This document shows, piece after piece, positions 15,494 to 20,944 of a stretch of DNA of 20,944 nt. The stretch comes from CAZLMW01 sp964560875 (lineage in GTDB: Bacteria > Myxococcota_A > UBA9042). A program made the position numbers and the translations under genes. Below the pieces are notes generated by a model. It worked only from the letters and a program-made list of their open reading frames with translations, did no database searches and was not told the origin of the DNA. How positions within the stretch are numbered: the first letter of the stretch is position 1; each line of letters begins with the position of its first letter. The stretch covers positions 1 through 20,944 of the forward strand of contig CAZLMW010000132.1 in NCBI GenBank assembly GCA_964560875.1, in the 5' to 3' direction.

Positions 15494-15890
15494 CGCAATA
15501 CTCCAACCATTCGTCGTCGCAACGCTGCCTGGCCAGCGCTTGCGGATCTATGCAGCTCCCGTGCACAGCATGGACGCCGCCACGTGCTATCGACGGGCTT
15601 CGTGGCGAGCTCGCCTTTCACTTAAACGGATAACCAGACGCAACGCGGCACATGGTTGTGCTCGGTTCGGCGACGGCTCGACGGGGATTGTTTGCGAACC
15701 GCGGCGTGCGCGGTGAGTAGCCCGGTCTTCTCATCAAAGTGCGCAGGCATGCCGTTCGATGTTCAAGTCATGCGGTCTTTCGACGCTGCAGGTGTGGCAG
15801 AGTCACATCAAAGCGGCGAACGGCCACAGGACGCCGAAGGTCGGGCGGCAGGACCCGTGCGCGATGCGAAGGGCGGGCTCGCCGGGTTGG
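15494..15890. other. Convergent intergenic region without a supported gene
   Basis: 397 bases between the ends of the Cys-rich lipoprotein gene and the MBL hydrolase gene. Short reading frames cross it in several frames but none has a ribosome site or a recognisable protein. Apart from the imperfect hairpin at 15519-15543, I see no tRNA-like fold, repeat or convincing promoter. Confidence 0.6.
15519..15543 (+). terminator. Imperfect hairpin after the Cys-rich lipoprotein gene
   Basis: GCAACGCTG pairs with CAGCG-C-TTGC around a six-base loop (CCTGGC), with one bulged base in a nine-pair stem, 25 bases after the stop codon. No T-run follows, so its role in termination is uncertain. Confidence 0.35.
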
Positions 15891-16742
15891 CTAGAGCAAC
15901 TCGATGACGCGGCCTTCGTGACTGAACGAAACGTCCTCGTCCTGACCGTAGATCTCATTGGCGAGCAGGTCGAGTTCGTCGTCGGAGCGCTCTGGCTCAT
16001 GGTGCGTCAAGATGATGTGCTTGACGTTGCCAGCACGGCCATGACGCACACATTCGGCGTGCGTGGCGTGGCCCCAGCCGATGCGAGGCGGGCCCTTGCG
16101 ACCGTGGTACTCGTCTTCGGTGTACGTCGCGTCGATGCTGAGCACGTCGGCGTCGCGAATAAAGTCGACAAACGCGTCATCGAGGCTCCCGTCGCTGGGA
16201 TGCTCCCAATCGGACGCGTGTATGAAGACCTTTCCGCCGAACTCGAACCGATAGCCGATGACGCCGCCCGGGTGGTTGAGCAGCATCGTCTTGACGACCA
16301 AGTCGCCGAAGGTCAGCTCGTCACCCGCGGTGATGAAGTGAAACGACACCTCGGACCGGAACGCGTCCATGGAGATCGGAAACGCTGGCTGCGCCATCAG
16401 CTGCTTGAGCACATCGTGGATGTTGCCGCCGTTGTGGTGGGCCGAGTAGATCTGGAACTTGTTGCCCGGAATCAGGAAGGGCGCGAAGAACGGGAATCCT
16501 TGCACGTGATCCCAGTGCAGGTGCGTCATCAAGAACGTGACCTGGACAGGCAGCTTCGGGAACAGCGACGAACCGAACGCGCGAACGCCTGTGCCACCGT
16601 CGATGGCGATAGTGGCATCCCCCGCGGTGACCTCGAGACACGTGGTGTTCCCGCCGTACCGCTGAGTCTTGGGGCCGGGCGCAGGGATACTCCCGCGCAC
16701 GCCCCAGTACTTCACGGAGAACCGATCGGTGCTTTGAGTCAT
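15891..16742 (-). CDS. MBL-fold metal-dependent hydrolase
   Basis: 283 residues from ATG 16742, with AGG a few bases upstream. It is a cytosolic metallo-beta-lactamase-fold protein of the PhnP/RNase Z-like branch: the N-terminal WGVRGSIPAPG and GGNTTC are typical of this branch, and the metal motif THLHWDH is at 73-79, with further likely ligands H157, D203 or nearby acids, and H247/H248 (THHEP). GWGHATHAE (222-230) is a characteristic late motif. Members hydrolyse phosphodiester bonds in cyclic phosphates or nucleotides; the substrate cannot be deduced here. It is the last gene of the eno cluster but is separated by 159 bases holding a good candidate promoter, so it may be expressed independently. 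Confidence 0.9.
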   Translation of the reverse strand: MTQSTDRFSVKYWGVRGSIPAPGPKTQRYGGNTTCLEVTAGDATIAIDGGTGVRAFGSSLFPKLPVQVTFLMTHLHWDHVQGFPFFAPFLIPGNKFQIYSAHHNGGNIHDVLKQLMAQPAFPISMDAFRSEVSFHFITAGDELTFGDLVVKTMLLNHPGGVIGYRFEFGGKVFIHASDWEHPSDGSLDDAFVDFIRDADVLSIDATYTEDEYHGRKGPPRIGWGHATHAECVRHGRAGNVKHIILTHHEPERSDDELDLLANEIYGQDEDVSFSHEGRVIELL

Positions 16743-16853
16743 CTAGACCTGCCAGTGGTCAACAAGCGCCCCGCCGTCATGACAGTGGCTTGGCCGCTTG
16801 AATCGCTCCGAAAGTTGCCCGGTTGGGTCGCGACGAATGCGGGACTGGGGCCT

Positions 16854-16883
16854 AGTGTAGACACGATTGGAAGCCCCGGGCAA
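16854..16883 (-). promoter_or_regulatory. Candidate promoter of the MBL hydrolase gene
   Basis: On the minus strand TTGCCC (16878-16883) and TACACT (16854-16859) are 18 bases apart, placed in the gap between the PDZ lipoprotein and the MBL gene. The leader to the start codon would be about 100 bases. Confidence 0.5.
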
Positions 16884-16901
16884 GTTTTCGCGGTTGCCCA
16901 T

Positions 16902-17462
16902 CTAAGCACCGGACTGCCCAGCCCCTCGCGCCCGAGCAGGCGCACGATCTTCGACGATGGGAACGGTCACGCGGACCCGCCGGCCGGCGCGCATCAAGTC
17001 GACCTGCAGCGTCGCGGCGTTGTGTAACAGTTTGAACACCTGCATGAGGTGAGCGGGGGTCAGGACGGGCTGGCCGTTAATGCGCGTAACCATGTCCCCG
17101 GGCAGCACCCCGTAGCGGAGAACACGCCGATCATTGTTCCAGAGCGAGACGATTCGAAAACCCACGAAGCGACGTCGGCTGCCGAAAACAGGCTCGATCG
17201 GAACGGCGTGGAGCAGCGCGCCGGGTCCGGCGGCAAGAACACGATCGAGGTCGCTCCGTACGATAACGCGGCGACGTTTTCGGGGCGACGTTTGCAGCGC
17301 GACCTTACGTGCGCCGCTATGGCTTGAAACTGATTCGTCGACCTGGACGGGCGAATCGTGAAACTCGCGTTGATCAACGGATGCGCCGGCGCAGCCGACG
17401 GCGAACGTGCCCGCCGCGAGGGTGGTCAGGCAGATGGTGGCGCGACGCCACAGAACTTGCAT
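16902..17462 (-). CDS. PDZ-domain lipoprotein, GspC-like C-terminal region
   Basis: 186 residues from ATG 17462. An ATG seven codons earlier (17483) is possible, but the later start gives a compact signal peptide with Arg6-Arg7, a hydrophobic core and lipobox AVGC (C24). The start lies inside the end of the upstream lipoprotein gene (37-base overlap). A basic linker (about 50-68) leads to RSDLDRVLAAGPGALL (69-84) and a PDZ-like domain at about 98-169: FVGFRIVSL, the ligand-groove GVLPGDMVTRINGQPV (118-133), then a Leu-rich helix and final strands. The pattern resembles the periplasmic HR-plus-PDZ region of type II secretion protein GspC and related proteins. No other secretion genes are nearby, so membership in a T2SS is not supported. 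It likely binds a protein partner in the periplasm. Confidence 0.8.
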   Translation of the reverse strand: MQVLWRRATICLTTLAAGTFAVGCAGASVDQREFHDSPVQVDESVSSHSGARKVALQTSPRKRRRVIVRSDLDRVLAAGPGALLHAVPIEPVFGSRRRFVGFRIVSLWNNDRRVLRYGVLPGDMVTRINGQPVLTPAHLMQVFKLLHNAATLQVDLMRAGRRVRVTVPIVEDRAPARARGAGQSGA

Positions 17463-17806
17463 CGCGTCTTGCTGTCCAGGCATCGGGGCGATCCGGCGTT
17501 GGTAAAGGTCGCCTCGGCCGGAAGGCAGGCTTGGCCCCCGCGGCAGTCGGCGTCGGTCTCGCACGCCAGCATGCACCATGTTGTCTCGGTGCCGAAATCT
17601 ATGCACACCGCTTCTTCAGCGCACTCGTTCGCGCGGCACGGTGTCTGGGTGCAGTAGCCGCCTTCCGTCGCCAGGTCACAGATCAGCCCCGCGCCGCACG
17701 CGCTGTTTCGCTCGCACTCACTGCCCACCTTGGGACCGCACGCGGCCAAGACCGTGGCGATCGCCAGCGGCCAGAACAGACGTTGCGCCGAACCAGCCCG
17801 CGTCAT
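17426..17806 (-). CDS. Small Cys-rich lipoprotein
   Basis: 126 residues from ATG 17806, whose ATGA overlaps the stop of the preceding lipoprotein. The signal peptide ends in LAAC (C23, Gly at +2). The mature part has 14 further Cys (31, 37, 43, 52, 57, 62, 68, 78, 82, 88, 94, 109, 116, 119), an even number consistent with a fully disulfide-bonded knot. CETDADCRGGQAC (82-94) matches the CKTDADC and CKTDAEC segments of the large lipoprotein at 13349-15493, so the two share a module type. The family is unnamed to me; such proteins are frequent in Myxococcota-like genomes. Its 3' end overlaps the PDZ lipoprotein gene, implying co-expression. Confidence 0.83.
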   Translation of the reverse strand: MTRAGSAQRLFWPLAIATVLAACGPKVGSECERNSACGAGLICDLATEGGYCTQTPCRANECAEEAVCIDFGTETTWCMLACETDADCRGGQACLPAEATFTNAGSPRCLDSKTRCKFCGVAPPSA

Positions 17807-18195
17807 TTGCCAGCCTCGTCTTGCTTGCAACCGTGTTTGATCGACGCATCGATCGTGGTCGATGCCCAATCAGCATCCGCCGTCGCCGCCTCCGAGAAGG
17901 CCTTCGAAAACGCCGCCGCACCCGCGAATCCGTGCTTGCTGTACGTCTCAGCGTCCGGGCGTCGCGCTCCATTCAGCATGCAGCGAATCTCGTGGTAGGC
18001 GAGCCCGAGTTTGGCACGTGCGTCGGTCTTCTTTGCCGGCTTCGGCGCCGCTTCCGGCTTGGCCACAGGCGCCTTCGTTGTCGTCGGGGCCTCGGCTGGA
18101 GGCGCTTGCTTGGACTTGCCACAGCCGCCCAGCGCCAATGCCAGGAGCGAGCAGCAGGCCAGGTGAATGACGGGGATACCAACGGACCTCAACAC
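17803..18195 (-). CDS. Small helical lipoprotein, unknown function
   Basis: 130 residues from GTG 18195, one base after the eno stop; AGG seven to nine bases upstream lies within the last eno codons. The signal peptide ends in LGGC (C25, Gly at +2). Residues 27-60 are an Ala/Pro/Lys spacer of the kind that carries outer-membrane lipoproteins away from the membrane. The small domain (about 61-125) is helical with two Cys, C72 (EIRCML) and C123 (KHGCK), probably one disulfide. No family was recognised. Its ATGA junction with the next lipoprotein and near contact with eno make it part of the eno operon. Confidence 0.8.
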   Translation of the reverse strand: MLRSVGIPVIHLACCSLLALALGGCGKSKQAPPAEAPTTTKAPVAKPEAAPKPAKKTDARAKLGLAYHEIRCMLNGARRPDAETYSKHGFAGAAAFSKAFSEAATADADWASTTIDASIKHGCKQDEAGK

Positions 18196-18196
18196 G

Positions 18197-19495
18197 TTAG
18201 ACCTGCCCAAACACCGCGCGACCCGGGTAATCGGCGGCGGCGCCAAGCTCGTCTTCGATGCGAAGGAGCTGGTTGTATTTCGACGTTCGCTCGCCGCGGG
18301 ACGCCGAGCCGGTCTTGATCTGCATCGCGCGGGTGGCGACGGCGAGATCAGCGATCGTCGTGTCTTCGGTCTCCCCGGAGCGATGTGAGATGACAGTCGT
18401 GTACCCGTGGTCGTGCGCGAGATCGATCGCGTCAAGTGTCTCGGAGAGCGTACCGATCTGGTTGACCTTGATGAGGATGGAGTTGGCCACGCCGAGGTCA
18501 ATGCCCCGTGCCAGCCGCTCGGTGTTCGTCACGAACAGATCGTCGCCAACAAGTTGGACGCGATCTCCGCAGGCATCGGTCAGCGCTTTCCAGCCGTCCC
18601 AGTCGTCCTCCGCCATGCCGTCCTCGATACTGACGATCGGGTAACGGTCGGCGAGATCGGCCAGGTAGGCGGCGAAATCGGCGCTGGGCAGCTCGCGCGC
18701 TTCACTGGTCAGTTTGTAGACACCGGCGTCGGCATCATAGAACTCGCTGGACGCCACATCGAGGGCAAGAGCAACCTCCGCGCCCGGGCTGTAGCCCGCG
18801 GCTTCGATGGCCTCGGTAAGCAGCGAAAGACCGTTTTCATTCCGCTCGAGTCGCGGGGCGAAGCCTCCCTCATCACCGACGAGCGTCGGCAGGGAACGCT
18901 TCGACAGGATCTTCTTGAGGTGTTGAAACGTCTCGACACCGGCTCGTAGACCTTCGCGGAATGTCGCGAATCCGACGGGGACGACCATGAACTCCTGGAT
19001 GTCCATTCCGCCAGCGGCGTGCGCGCCACCGTTGATCAGGTTCATCATGGGAACCGGCAGCGTGCGGGCGGCCGCGCCACCGAGGTAGCGATACAGCGGC
19101 AGGCGCATCGATGAAGCGGCGGCGTGCGCGGTAGCAAGGGAGACCCCGAGCAGCGCATTGGCGCCCAGGTTGCTCTTGTTGGGCGTGCCGTCTACCTCGA
19201 GCAGTCGAGCATCGACACCACGCTGGTCCGCGGCATCGGCGTTGCGAAGGGCGTCAGCGATGACGTTGTCGATGTGGCAAACAGCCTTCTGAACGCCCTT
19301 GCCCACGTAGCGGCTGTCCTTGTCGCGGAGCTCCAGCGCTTCGTGAATTCCGGTGGAGGCGCCCGAAGGCACCATGAACCGGCCGACAGACCCATCGGCG
19401 AGACGAACCTCAGCTTCGACGGTCGGATTGCCGCGCGAATCGAGGACTTCGCGGCCGATTACTGAGGTAATCGTTGTGTTGCGGTTGGCGGTCAT
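18197..19495 (-). CDS. eno: Enolase
   Basis: 432 residues from ATG 19495 with GGGAGA upstream. It dehydrates 2-phosphoglycerate to phosphoenolpyruvate and needs magnesium. Present in order: REVLDSRGNPTVE, SGASTG loop, QEFM and GDEGGFAP acids, the metal ligands in ALDVASSEFY, SIEDGMAEDD and VGDDLFVTN, the catalytic Lys in ILIKVNQIGTLSET and the His in VISHRSGETEDT. All catalytic residues are intact. Small departures from common signatures are GGAHAAGGMDIQEF (usually GGAHADNxVDIQEF) and TGSASRGERTSKYNQL (usually SRSER). It is the first gene of a cluster continuing into two tightly coupled lipoproteins and a PDZ lipoprotein. Confidence 0.97.
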   Translation of the reverse strand: MTANRNTTITSVIGREVLDSRGNPTVEAEVRLADGSVGRFMVPSGASTGIHEALELRDKDSRYVGKGVQKAVCHIDNVIADALRNADAADQRGVDARLLEVDGTPNKSNLGANALLGVSLATAHAAASSMRLPLYRYLGGAAARTLPVPMMNLINGGAHAAGGMDIQEFMVVPVGFATFREGLRAGVETFQHLKKILSKRSLPTLVGDEGGFAPRLERNENGLSLLTEAIEAAGYSPGAEVALALDVASSEFYDADAGVYKLTSEARELPSADFAAYLADLADRYPIVSIEDGMAEDDWDGWKALTDACGDRVQLVGDDLFVTNTERLARGIDLGVANSILIKVNQIGTLSETLDAIDLAHDHGYTTVISHRSGETEDTTIADLAVATRAMQIKTGSASRGERTSKYNQLLRIEDELGAAADYPGRAVFGQV

Positions 19496-19530
19496 GGCGG
19501 TCTCCCTGTCGCCTACGTTAGCGGGAGCGG

Positions 19531-19559
19531 AACGTACGCGCGGGGTCGACGCAGGTCAA
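19531..19559 (-). promoter_or_regulatory. Candidate eno promoter
   Basis: On the minus strand TTGACC (19554-19559) and TACGTT (19531-19536) are 17 bases apart, about 36 bases before the start codon. The form TTGAC[CT]-17-TA[AC]GTTCC is shared with the candidate gap promoter at 7194-7222. Confidence 0.6.
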
Positions 19560-19657
19560 CGGCATGCTGGGCCGGTTTTGCAAGCGAATCGCGCCGATGC
19601 AGCGCTGGGCTTGCCACGCGTGGGGCCGCTGGTCGAAGGTGCGCGCGGAGGTGAACG

Positions 19658-20476
19658 ATGGACAGGATCAAAGCCGCAGTCGTGCAGGTCTGTGCCACCG
19701 AAGATGTGCAGGCGAACCTGAACCGAGCCGAGGAGCTCATTCGCGCCGCCGCAGCCGACGGAGCAACCTGGGTTTCGGTTCCCGAGAACGTGGGGTTCCT
19801 CAAGACTGGCGAAGATCGCGACCCGGGCGAGCCGCTGCAAAGCAGTGTCATCGTCAACCGGTTGCGCGGGGTCGCCGCAGACTTGGGGATTGCGCTTCTG
19901 ATCGGGTCGTTTCACGAGGCGACTGGGCTTGGAGACGGACGCGCCTACAACACGTCTCTGTTGGTGGACGCAACGGGCGAGATCGCGGCCAAGTACCGGA
20001 AAATCCACCTCTTCGATATCGACCTCGCGGGCAGTCCCGTGTCGTTTCGGGAATCCGACGACATCAAGCCCGGGGAGGCAGCGGTACTCGCGCAGCTCGG
20101 CGACACGAGGATCGGTCTGACGGTCTGCTACGACCTTCGGTTCCCTGAGTTGTATCGGGAACTCTTGAGCGCCGGTGCGGAAGTGCTGACGTGTCCGGCC
20201 GCGTTTACAAACACGACCGGGCACGCGCACTGGGAGGTTCTACTTCGGGCCAGGGCCATCGAGAACCAGTGCTACGTCGTGGCGCCGAATCAATGGGGCC
20301 GCCACGGGGGCCGCCGCCACTCCTACGGCCATTCGATGATCATCGACCCGTGGGGAACGGTCGTTGCCCGGGTGTCCGACGGCGAGGGCTGGGCGTCGGC
20401 TTGGCTGGAACCGGACCTTGTGGCGAGTGTCCGCCGCAACCTGCCATGTCAGCAGCATCGGCGTATCGGCGTGTAA
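19658..20476 (+). CDS. Carbon-nitrogen hydrolase, Nit1-type (deaminated glutathione amidase-like)
   Basis: 272 residues from ATG 19658 with GGAGGTGA at 19647-19654. A nitrilase-superfamily cytosolic enzyme with the Glu-Lys-Cys triad at E43 (VPENVGF), K115 (YRKIHLFDID) and C157 (TVCYDLRFPELYR). The motifs AFTNTTGHAHWEVLLRARAIEN and SYGHSMIIDPWG, and the ending RRNLPCQQHR, match the Nit1/YbeM branch. That branch removes the amide from deaminated glutathione, a by-product of transaminases. Omega-amidase (Nit2) is the main alternative. It diverges from eno across 162 bases; no strong promoter was seen on the plus strand. Confidence 0.92.
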   Translation: MDRIKAAVVQVCATEDVQANLNRAEELIRAAAADGATWVSVPENVGFLKTGEDRDPGEPLQSSVIVNRLRGVAADLGIALLIGSFHEATGLGDGRAYNTSLLVDATGEIAAKYRKIHLFDIDLAGSPVSFRESDDIKPGEAAVLAQLGDTRIGLTVCYDLRFPELYRELLSAGAEVLTCPAAFTNTTGHAHWEVLLRARAIENQCYVVAPNQWGRHGGRRHSYGHSMIIDPWGTVVARVSDGEGWASAWLEPDLVASVRRNLPCQQHRRIGV

Positions 20477-20512
20477 TTCCGGGCTCCTCGGACGTGCGAC
20501 TGCTCGGCATTC

Positions 20513-20541
20513 TTGATCGAGCGCCGGGAACCCCCTACGCT
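20513..20541 (+). promoter_or_regulatory. Candidate promoter of the small four-Cys protein gene
   Basis: TTGATC (20513-20518) and TACGCT (20536-20541) are 17 bases apart, 46 bases before the start codon, in the gap after the amidase gene. The match is moderate but the placement is ideal. Confidence 0.5.
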
Positions 20542-20586
20542 GGAGATGGCAGCACCGCGGCCAATCAACGGAAATGGAGGACGCAC

Positions 20587-20823
20587 ATGGCGGCTCGCAC
20601 CTCGAGAAAGGGCAAGCCGATGGTCCCACCGCATCCGCCGCGCAAGCCCCGCCGGACGCTGGAGGAAGAATTCTTCTGCGACCGTCGTGACCTCAGCCTG
20701 AAAATGCACCAGTGCTTGACCGACTACGTCAACGCCAATGCACTCCAGGCCCGCACTTCCCCCTGTTTCAAGTGTGAACGAGGCCTTGGGCATCGCGTCG
20801 ATTTCGCGAAAGGCCGGATCTAA
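20587..20823 (+). CDS. Small basic protein with four Cys, possible zinc-binding
   Basis: 78 residues from ATG 20587, six bases after GGAGG (20576-20580). The N-terminal 23 residues are basic and Pro-rich. After LEEEFFCDRRD comes a short domain with C31, H41, C43, C60 and C63 (CFKC). The two-plus-two arrangement ending in CxxC suggests a structural zinc site, but no named zinc-ribbon family was recognised. The N-terminus could bind nucleic acid; this is inference from composition. There is no signal peptide or TM. The gene has its own candidate promoter and is followed by GC hairpins, so it is probably monocistronic. Confidence 0.75.
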   Translation: MAARTSRKGKPMVPPHPPRKPRRTLEEEFFCDRRDLSLKMHQCLTDYVNANALQARTSPCFKCERGLGHRVDFAKGRI

Positions 20824-20889
20824 CGACCCGCGCCATCGGCAAATCACCCCACCCATAGCGCTCCGAACAGGGGAACGTCCGTCAGTTTT

Positions 20890-20932
20890 GCGCGAAGCGC
20901 CGTGTTGAAGCGTCGCGGGCGCGAAGCGCCCG
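20890..20932. repeat. Two related GCGC-GAA-GCGC hairpins at the right edge
   Basis: GCGCGAAGCGC at 20890-20900 recurs inside CGGGCGC-GAA-GCGCCCG at 20916-20932, the latter a perfect 7-bp stem with a GAA loop. They lie 67-109 bases after the four-Cys gene. They may terminate transcription or belong to a dispersed palindromic repeat cut by the window edge. Confidence 0.55.
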
Positions 20933-20944
20933 GCCCCCGGGCGG

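Noticed and set aside
15494..15890. Possible RNA gene in the convergent gap
   Set aside because: No cloverleaf, conserved RNA motif or promoter could be read; only one imperfect hairpin.
15759..17027. Plus-strand frame of 422 codons across the MBL gene
   Set aside because: Lies opposite a clear metallo-hydrolase with intact HxHxDH; it has no recognisable domain and no ribosome site.
16902..17462. Type II secretion subunit GspC
   Set aside because: The PDZ part is similar, but the protein is predicted to be lipid-anchored rather than TM-anchored and no other gsp gene is present.

Overview
The window is GC-rich, tightly packed bacterial chromosome. Several traits suggest a Gram-negative member of the former Deltaproteobacteria, probably Myxococcota or Bradymonadales-like: many lipoproteins with lipoboxes, Cys-rich surface proteins with MopE-like CxGxDxDCxG motifs, ArsA-family ATPases and M16 peptidase pairs. 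No rRNA, tRNA, CRISPR array, insertion sequence or prophage gene was seen. The taxonomic placement is inference from protein style, not from a marker comparison.

Layout. At 3-302 lies the 3' end of a four-helix-bundle (S23/IVP-like) gene, followed by a (TTCGGG)4 repeat. At 405-4497 (minus strand) is a translationally coupled operon of an ArsA/GET3-like ATPase, an active M16 zinc peptidase and a catalytically dead M16 partner. Diverging from it, at 4708-7142 (plus), are an exported protein built from two copies of one domain and a two-TM membrane protein with a long disordered N-terminus. At 7338-10807 (plus) is the glycolytic and export operon gap-pgk-tpiA-secG, closed by a strong hairpin. 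On the opposite strand (10870-13065) a membrane-anchored protein of unknown function precedes serS. A divergent regulatory region with two palindromes and a near-consensus promoter drives a 714-residue Cys-rich lipoprotein (13349-15493). After an empty convergent gap comes a second minus-strand cluster (15891-19495). It is transcribed from eno through two tightly coupled small lipoproteins and a PDZ lipoprotein, then an MBL-fold hydrolase that probably has its own promoter. The right end carries a Nit1-type amidase (19658-20476) and a 78-residue four-Cys protein (20587-20823), followed by short GC-rich hairpins.

How the genes fit together. Glycolysis from GAPDH to TPI sits in one operon and enolase in another. 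Both are preceded by very similar candidate promoters (TTGAC[CT]-17-TA[AC]GTTCC), suggesting common control. Much of the rest is envelope biology: an exported M16 pair coupled to a soluble ArsA-like ATPase, a duplicated-domain secreted protein, SecG and four lipoproteins. The most novel-looking items are the duplicated-domain protein with identically spaced Cys pairs, the ArsA-like/M16/M16 operon facing it, the lipoprotein genes hitched to eno, and the small four-Cys protein.
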